In this document: positions 19,719 to 27,547 of the stretch, in pieces
Layout of the letters: every line of letters starts with the position of its first letter
Position numbering within the stretch: the first letter of the stretch is position 1
Source: Anoxybacillus mongoliensis
GTDB lineage: Bacteria; Bacillota; Bacilli; Bacillales; Anoxybacillaceae
Assembly: GCF_014201515.1 (NCBI RefSeq)
Contig: NZ_JACHEQ010000004.1
Span: 1 to 64,000, forward strand
Reading direction: 5' to 3'
DNA: 64,000 nt
Position numbers and translations under genes: made by a program
The notes under the pieces: model-generated
The model's input: only the letters and a program-made list of their open reading frames with translations
Told to the model about the DNA's origin: nothing
Databases searched by the model: none

Positions 19719-21057
19719 GTTGAATTTCCCCACCTTTCGTAGCCGTGGATGTGTACGGTCCTTTTTTCGCATACTTTAACATTAAGTACACGTCTGCAAT
19801 AAGCAAAATGGTGTAAAACAAAACTAAGCTGACGAGGGAGAAAACAATTTGTGAAAGAGAAATAGGTGATACGGCTTCAGCTGTGCGCATTAATCCATAT
19901 ACCGTCCACGGTTGACGTCCGACTTCCGCAACGACCCAGCCAGCGTTGATAGCGACATACGGCAGTAACACAGAATACATCACAAGTTTTAGGAAACGTC
20001 GTGATTCCACTAATTTATTTTTGCGATATAAGTAAAATCCGTACCAAAATAGAGCGACAAAATATAAACCGAGTGCGACCATTAAACGAAATGAATAAAA
20101 GACGATGTTAACATTTGGACGTTCATCTTTTGGAATTTGATCAAATCCAACGACTTTTCCATCAAACGAATGTGTGTAAAAATAGCTACCGAGCTTTGGA
20201 ATTGTTAAAAATTCAACGATATTTCGCTCATTTTCTGGGTCGGGAATTTGAATAATGTGAAATGGTAAACTTTCTTTTGTTTCCCAAACCGCTTCAAGCG
20301 CTGCACCTTTAGCTGGTTGCATTTTTGCTGCAAACGATGCTGATTTATGACCAATAAATGGTGTCGCTGTTGCTGCGATTAGTCCTAAAATGAGTCCGTA
20401 TTTAAACGATTTTTTGAAAAACTCGACATGTTGTTTACGCAATAAATGCCATGCGCTAACCGCCATGACAAAAAATGCCCCAACGATATAACAGCTGACA
20501 ACAGTGTGTACAAACATATGCCAAGCATATGGGTTTGTTACAACTTCCCAAAAGTTTTGTAGTTCGATACGTCCATTTCTTTCAATATATCCAACCGGAT
20601 TTTGCATAAAACCGTTTGCTGTAATAATCCAAAGTGCTGAAATGTTTGTACCGATTGCAACCATCCAAATTGAAAAGGCACGAAGTTTCGGTGAAATTTT
20701 ATCTTTTCCGAACAGCCAAATGCCCATAAATGTTGATTCTAAAAAGAAAGCAACGAGCGCTTCAATGGCGAGAGGAGATCCGAAAATATCCCCCATATAT
20801 TTCGAATACTCAGACCAGTTTGTTCCGAATTGAAATTCCATCGTGATACCTGTGACTACACCGAGAACGAAGTTAATGGCAAATAGTTTCCCCCAAAAGT
20901 CTGCCATTTGTCGATAAAGCGGATTTTTTGTTCGCACATGTTGCGTTTCCATCCACGCAATTAAAACAATAAGCCCAATGGTTAACGGAACGAATAAAAA
21001 GTGATAGAAAACTGTAATTGCAAATTGAAAACGGCTTAACAAAAGCACATCGCTCAT
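19708..21057 (-). CDS. cydA: Cytochrome bd quinol oxidase subunit I (CydA)
   Basis: A 449-aa heme-bearing subunit that oxidises menaquinol and reduces O2 without proton pumping. Likely heme ligands are His19 (FYHF), Glu99 and Glu107 (AIEALVAFFLES), His184 (FVHTV) and the Met in VYGLMRTAEA; the GRQPW segment is conserved. The size and partner size are close to the structurally known Geobacillus CydAB pair. GGAGGGGG lies 4 nt before the ATG. Its place beside menaquinone genes fits a menaquinol oxidase. No clear Rex-type operator was seen upstream. Confidence 0.96.
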   Translation of the reverse strand: MSDVLLLSRFQFAITVFYHFLFVPLTIGLIVLIAWMETQHVRTKNPLYRQMADFWGKLFAINFVLGVVTGITMEFQFGTNWSEYSKYMGDIFGSPLAIEALVAFFLESTFMGIWLFGKDKISPKLRAFSIWMVAIGTNISALWIITANGFMQNPVGYIERNGRIELQNFWEVVTNPYAWHMFVHTVVSCYIVGAFFVMAVSAWHLLRKQHVEFFKKSFKYGLILGLIAATATPFIGHKSASFAAKMQPAKGAALEAVWETKESLPFHIIQIPDPENERNIVEFLTIPKLGSYFYTHSFDGKVVGFDQIPKDERPNVNIVFYSFRLMVALGLYFVALFWYGFYLYRKNKLVESRRFLKLVMYSVLLPYVAINAGWVVAEVGRQPWTVYGLMRTAEAVSPISLSQIVFSLVSLVLFYTILLIADVYLMLKYAKKGPYTSTATKGGEIQHVS

Positions 21058-21200
21058 AAGTCCCCCTCCAACATGTTAAGTATTTTACTATGTATAAGAG
21101 TAACCTTAACACGTGAGAAAGAGATGATAGAAATGTTGCAAAACTGTGGCGATAATTTTAAAAAAATGTGTCTATTCATTGTTTTTAACGTCGAAAAATT

Positions 21201-21228
21201 GGAAAACCCCTTGCGACAGGCAAGGGGT
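21201..21228 (-). terminator. Terminator of the DUF1540 gene
   Basis: The minus strand shows CCCCTTGC / GCAAGGGG with a 5-nt loop, followed by TTTTCC, 6 nt after the stop codon. Confidence 0.75.
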
Positions 21229-21234
21229 GTGTGG

Positions 21235-21390
21235 TTATTCGCTCGGTTGAAACGTTTTACAGTCCGTTTCTGTCGAGCTCGTTGCTGTTGCACCTGCATG
21301 GCTTACGACGTAAATGGCGTCTGCACTACATCGGTTGCCTTGCGACCAAAACTGGCAGTTTTGCACTTCACAAAGTACATCTTTTGCCAT
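21235..21390 (-). CDS. Small Cys-rich DUF1540 protein
   Basis: A 51-aa protein with the DUF1540 pattern: Cys7, Cys12, Cys21 and Cys44 in the layout CEVQNCQFWSQGNRC ... TDCKTF. Four conserved cysteines suggest a small metal-binding knuckle, but the biochemical role of the family is unknown. AAAGGAGGAG stands 6-7 nt before the ATG. It has its own terminator and lies between cydA and the Fur-type operon, transcribed away from the latter. Confidence 0.85.
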   Translation of the reverse strand: MAKDVLCEVQNCQFWSQGNRCSADAIYVVSHAGATATSSTETDCKTFQPSE

Positions 21391-21473
21391 GATTATCTCC
21401 TCCTTTCTTTATGCTGATGTTAGTGTAGACAAAACATTGGCAAGACATAACATGAAAAAATGAGCAATATTAT

Positions 21474-21525
21474 TGAGAATTTTTATCAATAAATATTGAC
21501 ATAGATAATCATTCTCAATTAGAAT
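21474..21525 (+). promoter_or_regulatory. Promoter with two Fur-box-like sites
   Basis: TTGACA (21496-21501) and TAGAAT (21520-21525) are 18 bp apart. Two 7-1-7 inverted repeats resembling the Bacillus Fur consensus TGATAATNATTATCA are present. One at 21503-21517 (AGATAAT C ATTCTCA, two mismatches) fills the spacer. The other at 21474-21488 (TGAGAAT T TTTATCA, two mismatches) is just upstream. Iron repression of the two following genes is inferred. Confidence 0.75.
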
Positions 21526-21566
21526 GGAGTTGTGGAATATTGAACAAAAAAGTTGGAGGGAGTTAC

Positions 21567-21857
21567 ATGTTATCATTGTTAGTTGTTGGAGCAGATCATT
21601 TAGGAAACATTGCTGATAAATTAAAAAACTCAGGATTTAAGGAGATTATTCATTTAGATGGCAGGAAAGTGAATATGGTAAAACGACAAATTCCTGAACA
21701 CGTTGATATCGTATTTGTTATGACTGATTATATTAACCATAATTTAGCCAAAGTCATTAAACAAAAAGCAAAAGACCAACATAAGCCAATTTATTTTGTG
21801 AAACGTTCATGGAGTTCCATTCAATCTGTCATTCAGCAGATGGGGGAAGTGAGATGA
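21567..21857 (+). CDS. DUF2325 protein, probably iron-regulated
   Basis: A 96-aa small alpha/beta protein of the DUF2325 family. The N terminus LSLLVVGADHLGNI looks like a nucleotide-binding-type beta-loop-alpha, followed by HLDGRK, the hydrophobic strand DIVFVMTDYINHN with the family's conserved His-Asn, and KPIYFVKRSWSSI. The biochemical function of DUF2325 is not known. The ATG at 21567 is set by GGAGGGAG 5 nt upstream; an upstream TTG at 21540 lacks a site. The stop overlaps the next start (ATGA), so the two genes form one translationally coupled operon behind the double Fur-like promoter. Confidence 0.8.
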   Translation: MLSLLVVGADHLGNIADKLKNSGFKEIIHLDGRKVNMVKRQIPEHVDIVFVMTDYINHNLAKVIKQKAKDQHKPIYFVKRSWSSIQSVIQQMGEVR

Positions 21858-22306
21858 CATTGTGGCAATTGTTTTTGAATGAAGTATTAACTTACCATTA
21901 CAGCATATCTCCACCTCATCGTTCATCGCTTACGTTGCTAAAAGGAATTGAACGGGCAACATCATCGTTTTCGATCGCTTCTTGTGATTCTCCCGTTACA
22001 TATTATAAAACGATTGCACAAATGACGGATTACTTGCTTCGTTTCGTTGCGAACGATCAGACTTTTGTTCACATATTAGGTGCTCGTGATGCCTTTATTA
22101 CCGCATCATGTACGTCTCACATAGGAGTTGCACCATCATGTATGAATGTTTTTGTTGTTGATCATATTTCTTCATCAGATGCATCTCAACAATTTGAAAA
22201 TCATTTCGGTCAAAAACCGAAAACAATCCGAATATATGATATAATGAAAAATCATTTATCTTATGTTACGTTTACAAGTGAAACATATTGTAAAAAAACC
22301 GGGTAG
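21854..22306 (+). CDS. Unrecognised 150-aa protein coupled to DUF2325
   Basis: I do not recognise this family. The predicted cytoplasmic protein of 150 aa has no signal peptide or membrane segment. Residues about 1-75 look alpha-helical; about 75-140 look alpha/beta (strands FVHILGARDAF, MNVFVVDHI, KTIRIYDIM, LSYVTF). Four Cys occur, three of them in SCDS, SCTS and SCMN contexts. It begins with ATG overlapping the DUF2325 stop by ATGA and is preceded by GGGGAAG. It ends inside the operon terminator. Co-regulation with an iron-responsive promoter suggests a role in iron limitation or metal use (inference). Confidence 0.7.
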   Translation: MTLWQLFLNEVLTYHYSISPPHRSSLTLLKGIERATSSFSIASCDSPVTYYKTIAQMTDYLLRFVANDQTFVHILGARDAFITASCTSHIGVAPSCMNVFVVDHISSSDASQQFENHFGQKPKTIRIYDIMKNHLSYVTFTSETYCKKTG

Positions 22307-22321
22307 GTTACCCGGTTTTTT
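22292..22321. terminator. Bidirectional terminator between the DUF2325 operon and nrdB
   Basis: A perfect 13-bp stem AAAAAACCGGGTA / TACCCGGTTTTTT with a 3-nt loop serves the convergent genes on both sides. The stop codon of the plus-strand gene is inside the stem. Confidence 0.9.
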
Positions 22322-23357
22322 ACAATTCGTCAAACCCATTAATATCTGTTGTTTTTGTATATGAACGTGGACGGGCTTCGAAAAAGTCCGTTTTGCCTAA
22401 GTTCACATTTTCATCGCTAAAGACGCGAATCCAAGGCATACTATTTTCATCTGCATCGTATCGATCATCTAAGCCGAGCATACGCAATCGTTTATTTCCA
22501 AGATATTCAATATATTTCTCCATTTCGATGACATCAATGCCATCTATATCGCGCAACACAAAGCGCGACCATTCTGTTTCGTAACGAATGGCTTCGTCGA
22601 TATAGTCATATATCCACGCAGAAAACGCTCCATCTTCATCAATATATGGATTTTCCCATAACACAGCGCGTACGAGTTGAGAAATAAAGTAGCTATGGCA
22701 TAGCTCATCTTTATTAATATAGCTAATCATTGTTGATGTTTTTAACATTTTATGGTTTCTAGCTAAATTGTAAAAAAAGGCGAAACCAGAGTAAAAATTA
22801 ATTCCTTCTAATACGAGTGAAGCGACAAGGGCTCGGCAAAATGTTTCAACAGTCGGTTGTTCACGAAATGCTTCATATACGCGAATAACGTGCTCATTTC
22901 GTTTATAAATGTGCGGATTCGTACGCGCCATTTCAAAGGCGCGATGTTGCTCGGATAATTTTTCGATCGAGGCAAGGACGTATGAGTACGACTGATTATG
23001 TACCACTTCTTGCTGTTCGATAATCGAAAAAATCGCTTTGACGCTCGGATCGGTAATATATTCTTTCATTGCTCCAATAAAGTTCGGTTGAACAGAGTCT
23101 AAAATCGAAAGTAAGCCGATAATGTGTAAAAACGCATCGCGCTCTCGCTCGCTTAACGTGTGCCATTGTTTAATATCGTCAGACATGTTAATTTCAAATG
23201 GCGTCCAAAAGTTGCCGAGCAACATTTTGTATATGTCGTAAAAATGGCTATATTTAATGTCGTTCCAGTTTAAAATGCCGCTTGCTTTTCCGTTGATAAT
23301 GCTTGTTGCCTTATTTGGATGCGACGGTTCCAACAACTTTACTTTCGTCAATAACAA
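22320..23357 (-). CDS. nrdB: Class I ribonucleotide reductase small (beta) subunit
   Basis: A 345-aa ferritin-like radical-generating subunit. Metal ligands are recognisable: Asp in LLSILDSVQ, Glu and His in EVVH, Glu in LVLEGINFYSGF, a further Glu and His in KDELCH; the radical Tyr lies four residues after the first His (VHNQSY). The C-terminal tail that docks on the alpha subunit is present. The probable start is TTG at 23357 behind GGGGAGG, overlapping the flavodoxin gene by 47 nt. The sequence differs from the NrdF of B. subtilis class Ib; together with the alpha subunit it looks Ia-like. Confidence 0.9.
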   Translation of the reverse strand: MLLTKVKLLEPSHPNKATSIINGKASGILNWNDIKYSHFYDIYKMLLGNFWTPFEINMSDDIKQWHTLSERERDAFLHIIGLLSILDSVQPNFIGAMKEYITDPSVKAIFSIIEQQEVVHNQSYSYVLASIEKLSEQHRAFEMARTNPHIYKRNEHVIRVYEAFREQPTVETFCRALVASLVLEGINFYSGFAFFYNLARNHKMLKTSTMISYINKDELCHSYFISQLVRAVLWENPYIDEDGAFSAWIYDYIDEAIRYETEWSRFVLRDIDGIDVIEMEKYIEYLGNKRLRMLGLDDRYDADENSMPWIRVFSDENVNLGKTDFFEARPRSYTKTTDINGFDEL

Positions 23358-23802
23358 AACGCTCGACCTCCCCTAGTAGTCGTTGTACGAATAAAGCCGG
23401 CAAATGTTGTTGATGTCCGCGTGGCGATTGCTCAATTTTCAGCATGCCAAGTACCGGTGTGACTTTTCGTAGATGGTATGCCATTTCATCAACTGCACGG
23501 CAATAATATGGCCACATTTGATCTCCTGTGCCAAACAGAGCAACAGGAGGCAAAGAAAGGTTCCGTTCTTTAATAAGGAAACGAAGTAACTTTCTCATTT
23601 CATTCGGAAGTTGTCCATTTCCCCACGTATATGAACCGAATAAAAGAAGGTGCGCGTTAGAAATGAGCGATTCGATCGCAAACATATGTTCAACATTGAT
23701 CGTTTTCACTGCATGTCCGTATAAGCAAAAAGCTTCTTCTATTAACAGCGCGACTTCTTTTGTGTTTCCTGTTTTCGATGTATAGCAAATAAGAACGTTC
23801 AT
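23311..23802 (-). CDS. Flavodoxin encoded between the RNR subunits
   Basis: A 163-aa short-chain flavodoxin: the FMN phosphate loop TSKTGNT lies at residues 8-14, followed by FGSYTWGNGQLP and FGTGDQMWPYYCRAVD, the FMN isoalloxazine loops. Its place between nrdA and nrdB, with overlap to nrdB, suggests it is the electron donor that assembles or repairs the beta-subunit cofactor, a job done by NrdI or YfaE in other classes (inference). It is larger than NrdI and has the classical flavodoxin fold motifs. Two adjacent ATG codons follow AGGAGG; the second (23802) has the better spacing. Confidence 0.88.
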   Translation of the reverse strand: MNVLICYTSKTGNTKEVALLIEEAFCLYGHAVKTINVEHMFAIESLISNAHLLLFGSYTWGNGQLPNEMRKLLRFLIKERNLSLPPVALFGTGDQMWPYYCRAVDEMAYHLRKVTPVLGMLKIEQSPRGHQQHLPALFVQRLLGEVERFVIDESKVVGTVASK

Positions 23803-23813
23803 CATTTTTCCTC

Positions 23814-26093
23814 CTAAGATGAGCAAACATCGCATTCTTCAATTGTTACGGCGGTACTGCGAACGTAATACGTTGATTTTAAACCTTCTTTCCATGCGGT
23901 TAGGTGTAAATCAAGCAGATCTTTGGCTTTGATTGTGTTATAGACATAAAGATTAAAGCTTAAAGACTGATCGACATGTTTTTGTCTTGCTGCGTTCTGA
24001 CGAATGCTCATTTTTTGATCGACTTCATAGGCATTTTCGTAAAACCAAAATGTTTTTGCATTTAAATCTGGTACAGTCACAGGAATCTTGTAATTTTTCT
24101 TTTCCTCAAAATATAAACGATTGAATACAGGGTCGCATGACGCTGTTCCATTGGCTAAAACGGAAGTCGAAGCATTTGGTGCAGGAGCCATTAAATAACC
24201 GTTACGAATACCATGCTTCATCACTTGTTGTTTTAAACCGTCCCAATCTAAATCATCATGTGAATGATAGTCACGCAACTCAAAATACGCTCCTGTATGC
24301 CAATCCGATCCTTTAAACGCTGGATACGCTCCTTTTTCTTTTGCCAATTCCATGCTTGCTTGAATCGTTAAATAAGCGATTTTTTCGAACAATTGATCAG
24401 CAAGTCGTACGCTTTCTTCGCTATTCCATTTAATCCCTTTTAACGCTAATAAATGATGCCAAGAAAATGCCCCTAGACCGATGGCACGGTACTTTTTATT
24501 TGTCATCACCGCTTGCAACACTTCAATCCGATCTTCGTTTAAGTCAATCACGTTATCTAACATGCGTACTTGAATCGGAATGAGCCGTTCTAATACGTTA
24601 TCTTGTACGGCACGAGCAAGATGAATGCTAGATAGGTTGCAGACAACAAAATCGCCCGGTTTTTTATGAATAATAATTTCGCCATCTTGTGTATATTCTT
24701 TTGTTATAGTTGTTGGGCTCATATTTTGCATAATTTCCGTACATAAATTACTTGAATAAATCATGCCTGCATGTTTGTTTGGGTTCATTCGATTTGCTTC
24801 ATCGCGGTAAAACATATAAGGTGTTCCTGTTTCTAATTGTGATTTTAAAATGCGCTTCATAATTTCAATGGCAGGCACGCGCTCTTTGCTTAACTGAGGA
24901 TGATTGACACACTCCTCATATTTTTCACGGAAAGAACCACGACCTCGCTCCTCGTCATAGAAGTCTTCAAGACCAAGCGGATTGCCGTTTTTATCTTTCC
25001 AACCCATTACCTTTTTCACTTCGTGTGGATCAAATAAATACCAATCCCCGCGTTTTTCGACTTGTTCCATAAATAAGTCAGGAATGCAGACGCCGTAAAA
25101 TAAATCATGACATTTCTGACGTTCGTCCCCATTGTTTAATTTGGCATCTAAAAAAGAGAAAATATCTTTATGCCAAACGTCTAAATATACAGCAATAGAC
25201 CCTTGACGCGTACCAAGTTGATCCACCGACACAGCTGTATTGTTTAATTGACGCATCCATGGAATGACACCAGACGATACACCTTTAAATCCTTTAATAT
25301 CCGAGTTGCGCGCGCGGATTTTACCTAAATACACACCAATTCCGCCACCACCTTTAGATAAACGTGCGACGTCTGTATTCGATTCATAAATGCCGATTAA
25401 ACTGTCATCGACTGTATCAATAAAACAACTTGATAATTGCCCGTATGACTTTCCTGCATTGGCGTAAGTTGGTGTAGCCACAGTCATGTATTGATTCGAT
25501 AGCGCCCAATATGCTTCTTTTACTAAATCCATTCGTTTGGATTTATCTTCATTCACCATGAGCGTTAGGGCTATCGTTAAAAAACGCTCTTGTGGCAATT
25601 CATAAATTTCGCCGTTATATCCTTTTGCTAAGTAACGATCGACGAGTGTTTTTAACCCGATGTATGTAAATTGCTCGTCTTTTTTCGGATCGATCCATGT
25701 CCCTGCTTCTTGTAGTTCTTCTTTCGTATATCGTTCAAGTACAAAAGGATCGTAAATCCCAAGATCAACGAGCTGTGTTTGCAACTCATAAAAGTAGCAA
25801 TATGTTTCGGATCGATCATAGCCGCGATTTATAGCAGCCTCATTGTATAATTGTTGTAAATAAAGACGTGCTGCAACAAACGTCCAATCCGGCTGTTCTA
25901 CCGTGATTTCGTCAAGTGCATTTAAAATAAGTTTGTTCATTATGTCATCGTATGATTTTGTATACGTCAGTGACCGTATCGTACGCTCGATGTATCGCTC
26001 ACTTGATAAGTGTGGAAAGTCTTTAAAAATATGAAATAACAAAGTTTGAACCGTCTCTTCATTCATTTCCGTTTTTTCTTTTACGTGCATCAT
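23814..26093 (-). CDS. nrdA: Class I ribonucleotide reductase large (alpha) subunit
   Basis: A 759-aa catalytic subunit reducing ribonucleoside diphosphates. The redox Cys in SSCFIDT, the thiyl-radical Cys in SNLCTEI, its partner Cys in VVCNLSSIHL and the C-terminal swinging-arm pair ECDVCSS are all visible. LMAPAPNASTS is the conserved PxPxASTS loop. The N terminus appears to lack the first part of the ATP cone (no VxKRDG strand); only its helical part remains, so dATP inhibition at that site may be absent. The ATG has GGGAAGGGA upstream. It is the first gene of nrdA-flavodoxin-nrdB, behind a cobalamin riboswitch and NrdR boxes. Confidence 0.95.
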   Translation of the reverse strand: MMHVKEKTEMNEETVQTLLFHIFKDFPHLSSERYIERTIRSLTYTKSYDDIMNKLILNALDEITVEQPDWTFVAARLYLQQLYNEAAINRGYDRSETYCYFYELQTQLVDLGIYDPFVLERYTKEELQEAGTWIDPKKDEQFTYIGLKTLVDRYLAKGYNGEIYELPQERFLTIALTLMVNEDKSKRMDLVKEAYWALSNQYMTVATPTYANAGKSYGQLSSCFIDTVDDSLIGIYESNTDVARLSKGGGGIGVYLGKIRARNSDIKGFKGVSSGVIPWMRQLNNTAVSVDQLGTRQGSIAVYLDVWHKDIFSFLDAKLNNGDERQKCHDLFYGVCIPDLFMEQVEKRGDWYLFDPHEVKKVMGWKDKNGNPLGLEDFYDEERGRGSFREKYEECVNHPQLSKERVPAIEIMKRILKSQLETGTPYMFYRDEANRMNPNKHAGMIYSSNLCTEIMQNMSPTTITKEYTQDGEIIIHKKPGDFVVCNLSSIHLARAVQDNVLERLIPIQVRMLDNVIDLNEDRIEVLQAVMTNKKYRAIGLGAFSWHHLLALKGIKWNSEESVRLADQLFEKIAYLTIQASMELAKEKGAYPAFKGSDWHTGAYFELRDYHSHDDLDWDGLKQQVMKHGIRNGYLMAPAPNASTSVLANGTASCDPVFNRLYFEEKKNYKIPVTVPDLNAKTFWFYENAYEVDQKMSIRQNAARQKHVDQSLSFNLYVYNTIKAKDLLDLHLTAWKEGLKSTYYVRSTAVTIEECDVCSS

Positions 26094-26120
26094 GTAACAT
26101 CCCTTCCCCTAAAAATAAAA

Positions 26121-26141
26121 ATCCGCTCTCATTGAGCGGAT
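26121..26141 (-). terminator. Riboswitch terminator upstream of nrdA
   Basis: The minus strand has ATCCGCTC / GAGCGGAT with a 5-nt loop followed by TTTTATTTTT, 28 nt before the nrdA start. It is the likely output hairpin of the cobalamin riboswitch. Confidence 0.85.
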
Positions 26142-26210
26142 GAAACGATGGAAAAAGGCATGCTTTCACCATCGTTTCATCTTCTCAATCCCCGAAGAAT
26201 ATGAAACGAT
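26140..26210 (-). promoter_or_regulatory. Expression platform with three mutually exclusive pairing segments
   Basis: Between aptamer and terminator the minus-strand RNA has ATCGTTTCAT (26201-26210), its complement ATGAAACGAT (26171-26180), and ATCGTTTCAT again (26140-26149). The middle segment can pair with either outer copy. The downstream pairing, extended to 13 bp (26169-26181 with 26139-26151), uses the first bases of the terminator stem and could act as antiterminator. Confidence 0.6.
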
Positions 26211-26218
26211 ACAAGGAA

Positions 26219-26395
26219 GGCAGGTCTCCTGACTTGCGCTTCTTCCTACTTTGGATTCCTTCCCATATATGCGCCTGAAAAGCTGACATATACAGTGGTG
26301 TTGTTTCCATTTCGTCTGCGCACACAGTTGCGGGGACAGTTCTGGATTCGCACCAGATTCCCTATTAAGTCCGTTTGGACACCTTCACTTGTCGG
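26219..26395 (-). ncRNA. Cobalamin (AdoCbl-type) riboswitch
   Basis: Read on the minus strand, the conserved pieces appear in order: CTTAATAGGGAA (26360-26371), CTGGTGCGAATCCAG (26341-26355), CTGTCCCCGCAACTGT, CACTG, and the B12 box AAGTCAGGAGACCTGCC at the 3' end. It precedes nrdA by about 125 nt, so B12 is expected to turn the operon off. Cobalamin riboswitches on B12-independent RNRs are known, for instance in Streptomyces, where they spare the enzyme when B12-dependent NrdJ can work. Confidence 0.93.
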
Positions 26396-26398
26396 TTT

Positions 26399-26442
26399 CA
26401 ATATATAGTTATTATATTGTTTTATTATCACAATATATTGTG
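26399..26442 (-). promoter_or_regulatory. Paired NrdR boxes at the nrd promoter
   Basis: Two sites fit the NrdR core CWATATATWG: 26399-26408 (CAATATATAG) and 26431-26440 (CAATATATTG, within the perfect palindrome CACAATATATTGTG at 26429-26442). Their centres are 32 bp apart, three helical turns, the spacing typical of NrdR box pairs. A TATAAT on the minus strand lies between them (26411-26416). Confidence 0.85.
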
Positions 26443-26495
26443 CAAAAAAGGTTTACGTTTAAAACTATAGCGAAAAATTTCAACATTTGCAATCA

Positions 26496-27536
26496 TTATT
26501 TTTCATCATTTGCTACATACCGCCGGTCTTTCATAAACAGCCGCCAAAAATAAATGAATCCTGGAAATAAAATTGCAAAGCCGACGATATATGTCACAAA
26601 AAGGGCACGAAACGTATTCGGATGTGTAAATCCAGACTCGATTGTTACATCTGGATAAATCATATATGGTAAATGAGCTTTTCCATATGCGTAACTTGCA
26701 CAAAAATACTGTAATACGATTGCTACAACTGCAAGGCGGGGCATTCCCCGTCCGTTTTTCTTTCTCCATGAAGGAAGAAAAAGAGCTAAACCAGCCACGA
26801 GAAATAATGCGACAGAAGCGGCAAGCCATGGCCAATACGCAATCATCCCATCATACAACCAACGCGCTTCGCTTCGCATCGTGATCATAATTAAAATTGA
26901 AGAAAGGAGAGCAAATGGCCCGATAATGAGCGCATCGCGACGATAAATCGCATAGGCTTCGGTTTCGTTTGCTTCGTTCGAGTAATCCGCCAATAAAAGT
27001 GAAGAAAGAAAAAGTGTGCTTGTTATAGCAAAGGCAATAAATGCATATTCGTGTGGGCTTGTAAATAGGCGGTCTAGACGAAGTTGACTGACGCCATTAA
27101 CCGTTTCAACGAAAGATCCATGTGTAATGGGTAAGACGCTAATTAAAAAGGCTGGAATAAGTAAACCACTTATACCAGAAATGTAAACGAGCACTTTTTC
27201 ATACTTAGGGGCAACGTGTGAAAAAACGAGAAACGCACTACGAACAGTGAGCAAAAGTAAAATGATGCTTCCGGGAATGAGTAAAATCGTGCCGAGCATA
27301 AACGTTGCTCCTGGAAAGAAACTAACGAGCGCCACGACGATCGCAACGATAAATACGTTCGTCACTTCCCATGTCGGTGACAAATATCGATTGGCAATTT
27401 TCGTCGCTTTCGTTTGAGGGCGGTTCATATATACCATCGACCAAAAACCAGCCCCAAAGTCCATTGTCGCCATGACGGCGTAAATAAAAATAAATCCCCA
27501 TAAAATCGAAATCGCAATTAATTCATCTGTCATCAT
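26496..27536 (-). CDS. ythB: bd-type quinol oxidase subunit II, YthB-like
   Basis: A 346-aa membrane protein related to CydB of the cyanide-insensitive/YthAB subgroup, with about nine hydrophobic segments. The N terminus WGFIFIYAVMATMDFGAGFW and RYLSPTWEVTNVFIV are typical. It lies 11 nt downstream of ythA and shares its transcript. AAAGGAG precedes tandem ATG codons (27536 and 27533). It differs clearly from CydB at 18690, so the organism has two bd-type oxidases. Confidence 0.9.
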   Translation of the reverse strand: MMTDELIAISILWGFIFIYAVMATMDFGAGFWSMVYMNRPQTKATKIANRYLSPTWEVTNVFIVAIVVALVSFFPGATFMLGTILLIPGSIILLLLTVRSAFLVFSHVAPKYEKVLVYISGISGLLIPAFLISVLPITHGSFVETVNGVSQLRLDRLFTSPHEYAFIAFAITSTLFLSSLLLADYSNEANETEAYAIYRRDALIIGPFALLSSILIMITMRSEARWLYDGMIAYWPWLAASVALFLVAGLALFLPSWRKKNGRGMPRLAVVAIVLQYFCASYAYGKAHLPYMIYPDVTIESGFTHPNTFRALFVTYIVGFAILFPGFIYFWRLFMKDRRYVANDEK

Positions 27537-27547
27537 CTTGCTCCTTT

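Noticed and set aside
21073-21417. Long plus-strand frame across the DUF1540 gene and cydA upstream region
   Set aside because: It has no ribosome site, covers the opposite strand of the DUF1540 gene with its good start and Cys pattern, and the translation looks like noise.
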